From Thermogutta sp. (GTDB lineage: Bacteria; Planctomycetota; Planctomycetia; Pirellulales; Thermoguttaceae): a stretch of 6,883 bases of DNA. Under the pieces are notes generated by a model, which did not search any database, was not told where the DNA came from, and worked only from the letters and a program-made list of their open reading frames with translations. This document shows, in pieces, positions 1 to 6,656 of this stretch. How positions within the stretch are numbered: position 1 is the stretch's first letter; each line of letters opens with the position of its first letter. The stretch lies in NCBI RefSeq assembly GCF_014359955.1, contig NZ_JACIYL010000177.1, positions 1-6,883 on the forward strand, read 5' to 3'. The translations under genes and the position numbers were made by a program.

Positions 1-316
1 CTCCCATGCCGGACAGCTACGCCATGTCGTGTTGTTCAAGTTTAAAGACGGAACCTCGAAGGCCGACATTGAGAAGGTCGAGAAAGCCTTTGCCGCGCTC
101 CCCAAAAAGATCCCCCAGATTGCCGGATTCGAATGGGGCACGAATTGCAGCACGGAAAACCTGTCGCAGGGATTCACGCACTGCTTCATTCTGACCTTCA
201 AAAGCGAAAAAGATCGCGACACGTATCTGACCCATCCCGATCACCGGGCCTTTGCCAAGATGGTGGGCCAGTATCTTGATAAGGTGCTTGTGGTGGATTA
301 TATCGTCCGGGAATAA
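1..316 (+). CDS. Dabb-domain (stress-responsive A/B barrel) protein, 5'-truncated
   Basis: This is the C-terminal part of a Dabb-family protein, a small ferredoxin-like alpha/beta barrel that usually dimerises; the biochemical role of most bacterial members is unknown. The reading frame is open from the window edge (codons from base 2). The residues LRHVVLFKFKDGTS match the usual first strand of the domain, so the real start lies upstream, and the GTG at 29 cuts into that strand. Further family hallmarks follow: FEWGTN, GFTHCFILTF, a YLTHPDH segment with the conserved His, and a final VLVVDYIV strand before TAA at 314-316. Planctomycete homologues of this type often carry an N-terminal leader, which cannot be checked here. 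The gene converges on tsaD. The family call is firm; the substrate is unknown. Confidence 0.88.
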   Translation, partial: SHAGQLRHVVLFKFKDGTSKADIEKVEKAFAALPKKIPQIAGFEWGTNCSTENLSQGFTHCFILTFKSEKDRDTYLTHPDHRAFAKMVGQYLDKVLVVDYIVRE

Positions 317-355
317 AAGTTAAAATCGGCCGACGGGGCCCCGACGAACACTGGG

Positions 356-375
356 CCTCGCCACCTAAGGCGAGG
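356..375. terminator. Hairpin between convergent genes, possible bidirectional terminator
   Basis: CCTCGCC (356-362) and GGCGAGG (369-375) form a perfect 7-bp GC-rich stem with a 6-base loop. It sits between the stop of the Dabb gene (316) and the stop of tsaD (428), where a shared terminator would be expected. No T-run follows on either strand, so it is not a canonical intrinsic terminator; the role is inferred from position and symmetry. Confidence 0.35.
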
Positions 376-427
376 TGTGATATTGCCCGTGGGAGCGGCC
401 TGACTATCTCACGGCCGACAGGAGGGC

Positions 428-1483
428 TCAGCCGAAGCCGACAGGCAACGGCTTGCGAACGACCCCTGGTTCGGCGTCCAGATAAAGGTCGTCGAACAGA
501 CCGGCCTTCCATTTTTCCACGGCGATCGCTCCCATCACGGCGTTATCGGTGCAGAGTTTGAGGGGAGCGATCACAAGCTCCACATTCCGTCGTGCCGCTT
601 CTTCCTCCAATCGCGTTCGAAGACGTTTGTTGGCAGCCACACCTCCCCCCACGCACAATCTGGGGAAGCCGGTCATTTCCAGGGCACGAAAAGTCTTGCC
701 CACCAGGCAATCCACGACCGCTTCCTGAAAAGAGGCCGCCAGGTCCGCCACCTCCTGGTCCGACAGTTTGACCTGCGAAGGATCGTGCCGTCCCGGCCCT
801 GTAATGGCGTACCGCACGGCGGTTTTCAATCCGCTGAAACTGAAGTCGAGCGTATTGGGATCGTCGAGCAGGGCCCGCGGGAAGGCATATTTGTGGGGGT
901 TTCCTTTTTCCGCTGCCCGTTGGACGGAGGGTCCTCCCGGGTAAGGCAGTCCCAGCATGACCGCCACTTTGTCAAAGGCTTCCCCAGCCGCGTCATCAAT
1001 GGTCGTTCCCAGCAGCTCGAAATCCAGCGGATCGCGGCAGCGGTACAGGCATGTATGGCCCCCACTGATCACCAGTCCCACGCAGGGGAACACGTCCTTT
1101 CCCGCCGCCATGCGACACGCGTAAATATGGGCCTGAAGGTGGTTGATTCCAATGAGCGGCTTTCCCAGTGCCAACGCCAGCGTCTTGGCAGCCGTGACAC
1201 CGACCAGCAGGGATCCTGCCAGGCCGGGAGTGTAAGCGACCGCCACCGCATCAATGTCGGCCAGGCTGATTCCCGCCCTCTGAACTGTCTCGTGGATCAC
1301 AGGCAGAATTCGCTCCACATGGGCGCGGGAGGCAATTTCCGGTACCACGCCCCCATACTGCCGATGGAGCTGATCCTGTGAGGCTACAACGGAGGCAAGC
1401 ACCTCCAACTGGTCCGTCACCAGGGCCGCCGCGGTCTCATCGCAGGTCGTTTCGATTGTGAGAAAAACAGGCATGTTCTCCAT
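428..1483 (-). CDS. tsaD: tRNA N6-adenosine threonylcarbamoyltransferase TsaD
   Basis: TsaD (formerly Gcp/YgjD) transfers the threonylcarbamoyl group from threonylcarbamoyl-AMP to A37 of ANN-decoding tRNAs, working in the cytoplasm with TsaB and TsaE; neither partner is in this window. The 351-residue length is normal. Visible signatures of the ASKHA-fold family are IETTCDET (10-17; more often ESSCDET), the metal-binding pair H115 and H119 in NHLQAH, SGGHT (140-144), the DDAAGEAFDK block (163-172), FSFSGLK (214-220), GGGVAAN (279-285) and the metal-binding Asp in CTDN (D313). All key residues are present, so the enzyme should be active. The start is ambiguous: ATG at 1483 is used here, but ATG at 1474 (residue 4) has GGAG just upstream and gives the more usual short N-terminus, MPVFLTIETTCDET. 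It diverges from the helicase gene across a 153-bp spacer. Confidence 0.97.
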   Translation of the reverse strand: MENMPVFLTIETTCDETAAALVTDQLEVLASVVASQDQLHRQYGGVVPEIASRAHVERILPVIHETVQRAGISLADIDAVAVAYTPGLAGSLLVGVTAAKTLALALGKPLIGINHLQAHIYACRMAAGKDVFPCVGLVISGGHTCLYRCRDPLDFELLGTTIDDAAGEAFDKVAVMLGLPYPGGPSVQRAAEKGNPHKYAFPRALLDDPNTLDFSFSGLKTAVRYAITGPGRHDPSQVKLSDQEVADLAASFQEAVVDCLVGKTFRALEMTGFPRLCVGGGVAANKRLRTRLEEEAARRNVELVIAPLKLCTDNAVMGAIAVEKWKAGLFDDLYLDAEPGVVRKPLPVGFG

Positions 1484-1520
1484 CCTACCCGGTTTATGCT
1501 CTCGTGAAGGTCAAAGTTTT

Positions 1521-1535
1521 GTATAATCATTATAC
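1521..1535. promoter_or_regulatory. Perfect palindrome with TATAAT on both strands in the divergent tsaD/helicase spacer
   Basis: GTATAATCATTATAC is two exact 7-base arms around a central C. Read on +, it holds TATAAT at 1522-1527, pointing to the helicase gene; read on -, it holds TATAAT at 1534-1529, pointing to tsaD. These match the sigma-70 -10 consensus exactly and stand out in GC-rich surroundings. I find no good -35 hexamer at 16-18 bases on either strand, so promoter function is inferred from the -10 match and the divergent position. A dimeric repressor operator is an alternative reading. Confidence 0.45.
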
Positions 1536-1625
1536 TGAGTCCAGGGCGGCTCGAGCGGATGCCGTGGTGGAGGATCCGTCTTCCTTCTCCCCGTAACGTC
1601 AGCATAGGTGTGTTTGAAAGTTCAC

Positions 1626-1630
1626 GGAGG
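1626..1630 (+). promoter_or_regulatory. Ribosome binding site of the helicase gene (decides the start)
   Basis: GGAGG lies 6 bases before the ATG at 1637. The in-frame ATG at 1559 has only a weaker context and would add 26 residues with no family resemblance, so this site argues for translation starting at 1637. Confidence 0.8.
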
Positions 1631-1636
1631 ATAACC

Positions 1637-3664
1637 ATGTCCGTGACTCGACTTGAGGATCTCATCCTGAAGCCCCTTAATCCCCAGCAGCAGGAGGCTG
1701 TGACCCACGGGGCAGATCCACTGCTCATTGTTGCCGGGGCGGGAACCGGAAAGACGGCCACCATCGTGCATCGCGTCGCCTGGCTGGTCGCACACAACGT
1801 TCCCCCTCACACGATCATGCTCCTCACGTTCACGAGGCGTGCCGCCGAGGAGATGGTTCGTCGCGTCGAAGCCATTCTTTCCAGGCTCTCCGGAGCACAA
1901 CCCGCAGGATATCTCGCGACGAGAATCTGGGGCGGAACGTTTCACGCCATAGGCCTGCGGTTCCTGCGACTGTTCGGGGAAGAACTGGGGCTGCCGCCCG
2001 GCTTTACTGTCCTCGATCGTTCTGATGCCGAAGACTTTCTCAACGTCATTCGCACCGACTTGAAACTGGCCACCACAGACCGACGCTTTCCCAAAAAAGG
2101 AACTTGCGCGGATATCTACAGTCGCATGGTGAACACCGATCTTCCCCTACGCCAGGTCCTCGCGGAATTCTTCCCGTGGTGTAAAGAGTGGCATGACGAA
2201 CTCGATCGGCTGTTTCGCGAATACACAGCCAGAAAGAAAGAGTCGGCCACCCTGGACTACGACGATCTCCTCCTGGCGTGGCTCGAACTCCTCAACAGGG
2301 ATTCGGTCGGCAGCGAGATTCGCAGGCGTTTTCGGGCCATCCTTGTGGACGAGTATCAGGATACGAACATCATCCAGGCCAACATCCTGTATCGGCTGTC
2401 CCCAACCGGTGACGGCGTTACCGTGGTCGGCGATGACGCACAGGCCATTTACTCGTTCCGGGGCGCCTCTGTGAAGAACATCCTGGAATTCCCCAAGCAG
2501 TACCCCAATGCCCGGATTGTCACCCTGGAGCAGAATTATCGAAGCACGATGCCCATCCTGAGGGCGGCAAACGCTATTATTCGTCCGGCCAAGGAAAAAT
2601 TCACCAAAAATCTCTGGTCGGAGAAGAAAACGGGCGAGAAGCCGTGGCTGGTTGCTGCCCTCGATGAATACGAGCAGGCTGAGTTCGTCATTCGGCGTAT
2701 CCTTGAGCATCACAACCAAGGAACGCTGCTGAGACACCAGGCCGTGCTGTTCCGGGCATCGCACCACAGTTTGCCGCTGGAAGCCGAACTGACGCGACGG
2801 GGCATCCCCTACCACAAATACGGCGGGCTTAAGTTTCTGGAGGCTGCCCATATCAAAGACGTGCTTGCCTTCCTGCGCCTCGCGGAGAATCCTCGCGACC
2901 TGGTGGCTGGGATGCGGGTGCTTTGTCTGTTGCCGGGGATCGGCCCGGCCAAAGCCAGAAAACTTCTCGCGGTATGTTCTGTAAACGGCGGACGTTTCGA
3001 TTCGTGGCAGGAAATCACCCCGGCTCCCGCGGTGGCCGACCTCTGGCCGCAGTTTGTCCAGTTGATGCTCCACCTCGCCGAGGGAAAAGCAACGCTTCCG
3101 GCCCAGCTTCATCAAATCCGGGTGTTCTACGAGCCGCTGCTCCCCGTGCTGTACGACAATCCAATTCCACGGGCCAAGGATCTGGAACAGTTGGAACAAA
3201 TCGCCAGCCGGTTCAAAGACCGTCAAACTTTCCTCGCCCAGATCACGCTGGATCCCCCCAATTCCACACAAGACTTTGCAGCCAACCCGGATCTCAACGA
3301 TGATTACCTGGTCCTGAGCACCATCCATTCGGCAAAGGGACTCGAATGGGATGTGGTGTTCATTATCAACGCCACGGACGGTAATATCCCATCCGACATG
3401 GCGACGGGTTCGCCTGAGTCCATCGAAGAGGAACGGCGCCTGTTCTATGTCGCGGTCACCCGGGCCAAGCGCTATCTGTATGTCTGCTATCCCCAGAGTT
3501 ATTACACGACTTCCTCGCTTTCCTGGCAGAACTACGGGATCGCCCTCAAATCGCGATTTTTGACCCCCGAGGCCACCCAGTGCTTCACCTCGGTCACGGC
3601 ACAATCAATGAATGCGGATGACGCGGAGTTGCCCAGCCTGACTTGGCGAAAGACGGCTCTCTGA
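1637..3664 (+). CDS. UvrD/PcrA/Rep-like superfamily 1A ATP-dependent DNA helicase
   Basis: A 3'-to-5' DNA helicase of the UvrD/PcrA/Rep family, which in bacteria unwinds DNA in repair, replication restart or removal of bound proteins. The 675-residue protein has the full motif set in order: Q motif LNPQQQEAV (14-22), Walker A GAGTGKT (34-40), motif Ia LTFTRRAAEEM (63-73), Walker B LVDEYQDTN (236-244), motif III GDDAQAIYSFRGA (265-277), motif IV QNYRST (299-304), motif V STIHSAKGLEWD (561-572) and motif VI RRLFYVAVTRAKR (600-612). A helix-hairpin-helix-like LPGIGPAKARKLL lies at 432-444, where PcrA/UvrD have part of domain 2B. It is somewhat shorter than E. coli UvrD (about 720 residues): little follows motif VI, so the flexible tail and Tudor-like end of UvrD/PcrA appear absent. 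Which of uvrD, pcrA or rep it corresponds to cannot be settled, so no symbol is given. The start is set by the GGAGG site; an upstream in-frame ATG at 1559 is less likely. Confidence 0.95.
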   Translation: MSVTRLEDLILKPLNPQQQEAVTHGADPLLIVAGAGTGKTATIVHRVAWLVAHNVPPHTIMLLTFTRRAAEEMVRRVEAILSRLSGAQPAGYLATRIWGGTFHAIGLRFLRLFGEELGLPPGFTVLDRSDAEDFLNVIRTDLKLATTDRRFPKKGTCADIYSRMVNTDLPLRQVLAEFFPWCKEWHDELDRLFREYTARKKESATLDYDDLLLAWLELLNRDSVGSEIRRRFRAILVDEYQDTNIIQANILYRLSPTGDGVTVVGDDAQAIYSFRGASVKNILEFPKQYPNARIVTLEQNYRSTMPILRAANAIIRPAKEKFTKNLWSEKKTGEKPWLVAALDEYEQAEFVIRRILEHHNQGTLLRHQAVLFRASHHSLPLEAELTRRGIPYHKYGGLKFLEAAHIKDVLAFLRLAENPRDLVAGMRVLCLLPGIGPAKARKLLAVCSVNGGRFDSWQEITPAPAVADLWPQFVQLMLHLAEGKATLPAQLHQIRVFYEPLLPVLYDNPIPRAKDLEQLEQIASRFKDRQTFLAQITLDPPNSTQDFAANPDLNDDYLVLSTIHSAKGLEWDVVFIINATDGNIPSDMATGSPESIEEERRLFYVAVTRAKRYLYVCYPQSYYTTSSLSWQNYGIALKSRFLTPEATQCFTSVTAQSMNADDAELPSLTWRKTAL

Positions 3665-3865
3665 TGGCACATGGACCGCTCCGGGAAACGCGTTACCGGC
3701 GAGTCAGCCAAACCTCGCGGCATCTGCATGCACTGCGTCTGTCCCCAGCGTCAACTTGCATGACAACGTGACGGCTCATTGCAATCCGCGCCGTTCGGTG
3801 TCATGATACGCCTATCAGTCGAAGATACGGCTTCAATAGGATTTTCGTGCGTTTCACCGGCAATT

Positions 3866-3870
3866 GGGGA
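3866..3870 (+). promoter_or_regulatory. Likely ribosome binding site of the DUF6807 gene
   Basis: GGGGA lies 7 bases before the ATG at 3878. It favours this start over the in-frame TTG at 3779 and ATG at 3803, neither of which has a comparable site. The protein made from 3878 begins with a plausible signal peptide, which supports the choice. Confidence 0.5.
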
Positions 3871-3877
3871 TGGCATC

Positions 3878-5230
3878 ATGGGGAAACGGTTAGGAACCAT
3901 TTTGCGGCGTACTTTGGGTAACTGCGACAGGCTGGTGCACTTCTCGTTGGCTGTCCTGTTGGCGGCACTACCGGTCCTTTTGGGAAGGCTGCCCGCGGTT
4001 TGGGCCGGTACTCCCGCGGTGAAACTCTCGCTGACCACGCCGGCGGTGGCGCTGCGGCAACCCCTTCGGATTCGCCTTCCAGAAGGCTGTGCGTTGGACT
4101 CACACAAGGGCGTGATACTTACGCAGGAAGGCGACCCGCTGCGGCTTTCTGCCGTACTGGCCAGTGGTCCGGACAAGACTGGCGAATGTCAACAGATGAG
4201 CTATCTCATTGTGCGTGATGATCGGTCTGCATCAGCAACCCTGGCCGCTGACGGCCTTTTGCGGTGGATTGTGCAAGAGGAAGGCGGAACCGCTGGGGAA
4301 TCGCCCACAGCGTCTGAGTTTCAGTTCAAGGAGACATCCGATACCACCGTTACGCTTTATGAAGGCGAGCTACCAGTGCTCGCCTACAATTTCGGCCCGA
4401 TCACGAATCCGAAAGTCCCTGAAAAAGACCCTCGGCGAACGCGAGCCTGCTACGTTCACCCGGTTTGGGGACTGGATGGTGAAATCCTGACCGACGATTT
4501 TCCCCGCGATCATTATCATCACCACGGTATTTTTTGGACGTGGCCTCACGTGGTCGTCGGTCAGGAGGAGTTCAGCCTATGGGAAGATCGTGGGGCCCTG
4601 CGGCAACGGTTCGTTCGGTGGCTGTGCCAGGAGACACGCCCCGGCGTGGCTGTGCTGGGCGTGGAAAACGGGTGGGACCTCCATGGCCAGATCGTGCTCA
4701 CGGAGCGCGTATGGTTCACCGTTTACGCCCGGGGAAAGGAGGATCGTGTCATCGATGTCGATCTGTTCCTGCAGCCCCATGTGCCGATCACACTCTGGGG
4801 AGCGGAAGGGAAGAGCTATGGAGGTCTCACCATGCGGTTTCGACCTCCCTCCGAGAAAGAGGCGCGGATCACGGTCCCGGACGGTCTCACGAAGGATGAC
4901 CTTTATGAAACCCGACTCCCGTGGGCGGACTTCACCAGTCGCTTCGGTGAAACCGATCGGCTGAGTGGCGCCACGATCATGATCGCCCCGACCCATCCTG
5001 ACTATCCGCCGACGTGGCTAACCCGACACTACGGCCCCCTCTGCGTGGGCTGGCCTGGAGTTCACAGCCGTACGCTGGAGCCACCAGAAATCGTTCACCT
5101 CCCCTATCGGCTCTGGATTCACAGGGGCAGCAGAAATGCGGAAGAAATGGCCGCTGTATATAAGGCGTATACCGCCGGGTTCGAGTGCCAGCTCGTGGAA
5201 CGCCCGGTCCCCCAAGAAGATTCACAGTAA
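3878..5230 (+). CDS. Secreted DUF6807 ('PmoA-like') family protein
   Basis: This 450-residue protein belongs to the DUF6807 family (Pfam PF14100, often labelled methane oxygenase PmoA). The label is misleading: it is not the membrane subunit of particulate methane monooxygenase. Such proteins are common in Planctomycetes and Bacteroidetes; their activity is not established. Residues 1-43 look like a Sec signal peptide: a basic start (MGKRLGTILRR), a hydrophobic core at about 20-38, and a cleavage site after VWA (41-43). An N-terminal region without clear motifs (44-165) precedes the conserved core: LAYNFGP (168-174), CYVHPVWGLDGE (191-202), DDFPRDHYHHHGIFW (206-220), SLWEDRG (233-239), KSYGGLTMRF (312-321) and HYGPLCVGWPG (384-394). 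The His cluster at 212-216 could bind metal or substrate, which is inference. The gene follows the helicase by 213 bp, so it is probably transcribed separately. No transmembrane segment is seen beyond the signal peptide. Confidence 0.85.
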   Translation: MGKRLGTILRRTLGNCDRLVHFSLAVLLAALPVLLGRLPAVWAGTPAVKLSLTTPAVALRQPLRIRLPEGCALDSHKGVILTQEGDPLRLSAVLASGPDKTGECQQMSYLIVRDDRSASATLAADGLLRWIVQEEGGTAGESPTASEFQFKETSDTTVTLYEGELPVLAYNFGPITNPKVPEKDPRRTRACYVHPVWGLDGEILTDDFPRDHYHHHGIFWTWPHVVVGQEEFSLWEDRGALRQRFVRWLCQETRPGVAVLGVENGWDLHGQIVLTERVWFTVYARGKEDRVIDVDLFLQPHVPITLWGAEGKSYGGLTMRFRPPSEKEARITVPDGLTKDDLYETRLPWADFTSRFGETDRLSGATIMIAPTHPDYPPTWLTRHYGPLCVGWPGVHSRTLEPPEIVHLPYRLWIHRGSRNAEEMAAVYKAYTAGFECQLVERPVPQEDSQ

Positions 5231-5232
5231 AA

Positions 5233-5247
5233 GTTTCTCGAAGAAAC
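5233..5247 (+). terminator. Small hairpin directly after the DUF6807 stop codon
   Basis: GTTTCT (5233-5238) and AGAAAC (5242-5247) pair exactly around a 3-base CGA loop, two bases after the TAA stop. The stem is short, AT-rich and lacks a following T-run, so a terminator role is weak. The rest of the convergent spacer to 5456 shows no gene and no better terminator. Confidence 0.2.
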
Positions 5248-5456
5248 CGATCAAGCCCGCCAGCGGTCAGTGCTATTGTCCGCTCACTGCGATGTGAAAT
5301 TGGGGACGGTATCCGTTGGAACTCCCAGAGATGGCTCCGTACCGTGCTTTCACAGGCAATCGACCTCCAGGATCGGCCGCCCCTCTGCCTTAACTTCGGG
5401 GACTGCGAGTTTGAGCTGCCGAAAATGGGCAATACACGGCGCTGTGAAGCGACACC

Positions 5457-6092
5457 TCAGTCCACAAACCCGGCCAACTGTTGGGCCAGCCGTTTTCTTG
5501 CGACGTGAAGCCGCCGCTTGACCGTGCCGAGGGGAACGGCCAGTTCCTGACTCATTTCGTTGAGCGATTTGCCCTCGATGTAGAAGGCATAAAGGGCCTC
5601 GCGGTCCATGGGCCCCAATCGCTCCAGTCCCTGACGAACCGCCTCCTGGGCTTCCCGTCGGGTGACCTCGGCAAAAGGTTCCCGTCGCACGTCGCCCGAT
5701 TCTTCCCATGTTCGTTCCGAAAGCGAGGAGGCCCCGTGCCGCCGGGTGACGTAGTTGATCGCCAATCGATCAGCGATGCGTCGCAACCAGCTTCCCAGCG
5801 CTTGCGGTTCTTTGAGTTGTGGTAGCTTACGCAGGGCCTGCAAGAAAACTTCCTGGCGGACTTCATCGGCATCGGCATCCGATTTTACACGGCGCCGGAT
5901 GGTGTCGTACACAACCTGGCCATACATCGCGACGACGCGCTCCCAGGCTTCTTCTTCCCCCCGTTTTGCGGCTTCCACCAGAGCGCAAATCGGCGATTCC
6001 GGCGCCTCGGGAAGGGGCATTGGCAGCTCCGCCACGAACTCGGCGGGACTGGTTAATCGTTCGATTTCGAGCGGCTCAAGAACAGTGGCCAT
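5457..6092 (-). CDS. Sigma-70 family (ECF-like) RNA polymerase sigma factor
   Basis: A two-domain sigma factor that should direct RNA polymerase to a small set of promoters. From the ATG at 6092 it is 211 residues. After a Pro/Glu-rich, probably flexible leader (about 1-33), region 2 spans about 34-119: ADEVRQEVFLQALRKL (75-90) is region 2.2, the core-binding helix, and SWLRRIADRLAINYVTRR (101-118) covers regions 2.3-2.4, which melt and read the -10. A linker (120-145) leads to region 4 (about 146-206) with LGPMDREALYAFYIEG (159-174) and the helix-turn-helix SLNEMSQELAVPLGTVKRRL (176-195) that reads the -35. No region 3 is present, as in ECF factors. The start is set by a near-perfect Shine-Dalgarno site; the ORF could extend to ATG 6152, but those 20 residues are not needed. 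No recognisable anti-sigma factor is adjacent. The small protein gene upstream on the same strand is 149 bp away. The ECF subgroup is not determined. Confidence 0.93.
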   Translation of the reverse strand: MATVLEPLEIERLTSPAEFVAELPMPLPEAPESPICALVEAAKRGEEEAWERVVAMYGQVVYDTIRRRVKSDADADEVRQEVFLQALRKLPQLKEPQALGSWLRRIADRLAINYVTRRHGASSLSERTWEESGDVRREPFAEVTRREAQEAVRQGLERLGPMDREALYAFYIEGKSLNEMSQELAVPLGTVKRRLHVARKRLAQQLAGFVD

Positions 6093-6096
6093 AGTT

Positions 6097-6105
6097 CCCT
6101 CCTTT
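6097..6105 (-). promoter_or_regulatory. Strong ribosome binding site of the sigma factor gene
   Basis: Read on -, AAAGGAGGG lies 4 bases before the ATG at 6092, with the core GGAGG at 6102-6098. It is the best Shine-Dalgarno match in the window and fixes the sigma factor start at 6092 rather than 6152. Confidence 0.85.
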
Positions 6106-6241
6106 ATGGAAGGCGGACGGGAACCGTCACCCATCGGAGAGCCGACCGGCAAAAAGCGGATCGCTCCACGTCAATCCGCGTCACCGGACCGTGGGTGCTG
6201 GTTCACGTCCACCAATGACTGCTGTGTTCAAACGATCTTTG

Positions 6242-6517
6242 TCACGATTGTGGTGGACGCGACCAACCCCACCGGCTCTCCGGACGCTGCCAGCGTCCTT
6301 GACAAGCCGGCACGAGAGCCCAGGCGTAACATCCGGCCTCCGCGGACCTTGCCGCAAAAATGGAGGCGCGCAGAATCGCCTGGGACAAACAGAGCGCGCA
6401 GAGTCCCAGATGCTTCACCGTGCGAACGACATCGACGACGTGCTTCACGACGTGACGCTTCACATCGACAACACCCATCGTCTTGACCGTCGTCACCGTT
6501 CGCACGAGCTTACGCAT
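6242..6517 (-). CDS. Small hypothetical protein, Val/His/Lys-rich, upstream of the sigma factor
   Basis: I do not recognise this 91-residue protein. Evidence that it is real: an ATG with GAGGTG 4 bases upstream, many codons ending in G or C in the first half, and the same strand as the sigma factor gene 149 bp downstream. Residues 1-38 are strongly basic and valine-rich with a repeating pattern (VRTV at 5-8 and 31-34; VKRHVVKHVVDVV at 19-31; VKHLG at 34-38), consistent with an amphipathic helix. A moderately hydrophobic stretch, LGLCALCLSQAIL (37-49), contains a CxxC pair (C40, C43); C63 and C72 add two more cysteines. The tail (70-91) is Arg/Trp/Pro-rich and less convincing. The N-terminal repeats are mirrored in tandem DNA repeats. 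It could be a small regulator or membrane-associated peptide linked to the sigma factor, or a chance ORF; the opposite strand carries a longer but less plausible ORF. Confidence 0.5.
   Translation of the reverse strand: MRKLVRTVTTVKTMGVVDVKRHVVKHVVDVVRTVKHLGLCALCLSQAILRASIFAARSAEAGCYAWALVPACQGRWQRPESRWGWSRPPQS
6429..6469. repeat. Short tandem and flanking direct repeats inside the small ORF
   Basis: GACGTGCTTCAC (6437-6448) is followed directly by GACGTGACGCTTCAC (6449-6463), the same unit with an inserted ACG triplet. The pair is flanked by ACATCGAC at 6429-6436 and again at 6462-6469. TGCTTCAC also occurs at 6411-6418. On the - strand these repeats encode the Val/Lys/His-rich part of the small protein, and the 3-base length difference keeps frame. 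Confidence 0.7.
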
Positions 6518-6521
6518 GATC

Positions 6522-6527
6522 CACCTC
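6522..6527 (-). promoter_or_regulatory. Ribosome binding site of the small hypothetical gene
   Basis: GAGGTG on the - strand lies 4 bases before the ATG at 6517. It is a good match to the anti-Shine-Dalgarno complement and is the main argument that the small ORF is translated. Confidence 0.5.
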
Positions 6528-6626
6528 TGCGCGAGATTGAGACAGGACCTACAAACTCGAAAAACCAGACGGTAATTTTCAATCCACTGCCGTGCAACTC
6601 ACGTTCCAGTGGACTTCACTCTTTCC

Positions 6627-6656
6627 ATTTTACACATGCCAGGGCGCAAAAACCAA
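6627..6656 (-). promoter_or_regulatory. Possible minus-strand promoter upstream of the small gene and sigma factor
   Basis: Read on -, TTGGTT (6656-6651) and TAAAAT (6632-6627) are separated by 18 bases. The -10 matches five of six consensus bases; the -35 matches only the first three. It would give a leader of about 100 bases before the ATG at 6517 and could serve both minus-strand genes. This is a motif match only. Confidence 0.3.

Noticed and set aside
785..1381. 198-residue open frame antisense to tsaD
   Set aside because: It is a shadow of tsaD, whose motifs are complete; the antisense product shows no domain and no ribosome binding site.
2147..3604. 485-residue open frame antisense to the helicase gene
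   Set aside because: It lies wholly opposite a well-supported helicase gene, resembles no family, and is explained by the codon bias of the sense gene in GC-rich DNA.
3779..3807. Possible promoter before the DUF6807 gene (TTGCAA, 17 bases, CATGAT)
   Set aside because: Each hexamer matches only four of six consensus bases, which is expected by chance in a spacer this size.
3779..3877. N-terminal extension of the DUF6807 protein from TTG 3779 or ATG 3803
   Set aside because: It would bury the signal peptide behind 25-33 residues and lacks a ribosome binding site; ATG 3878 fits better.
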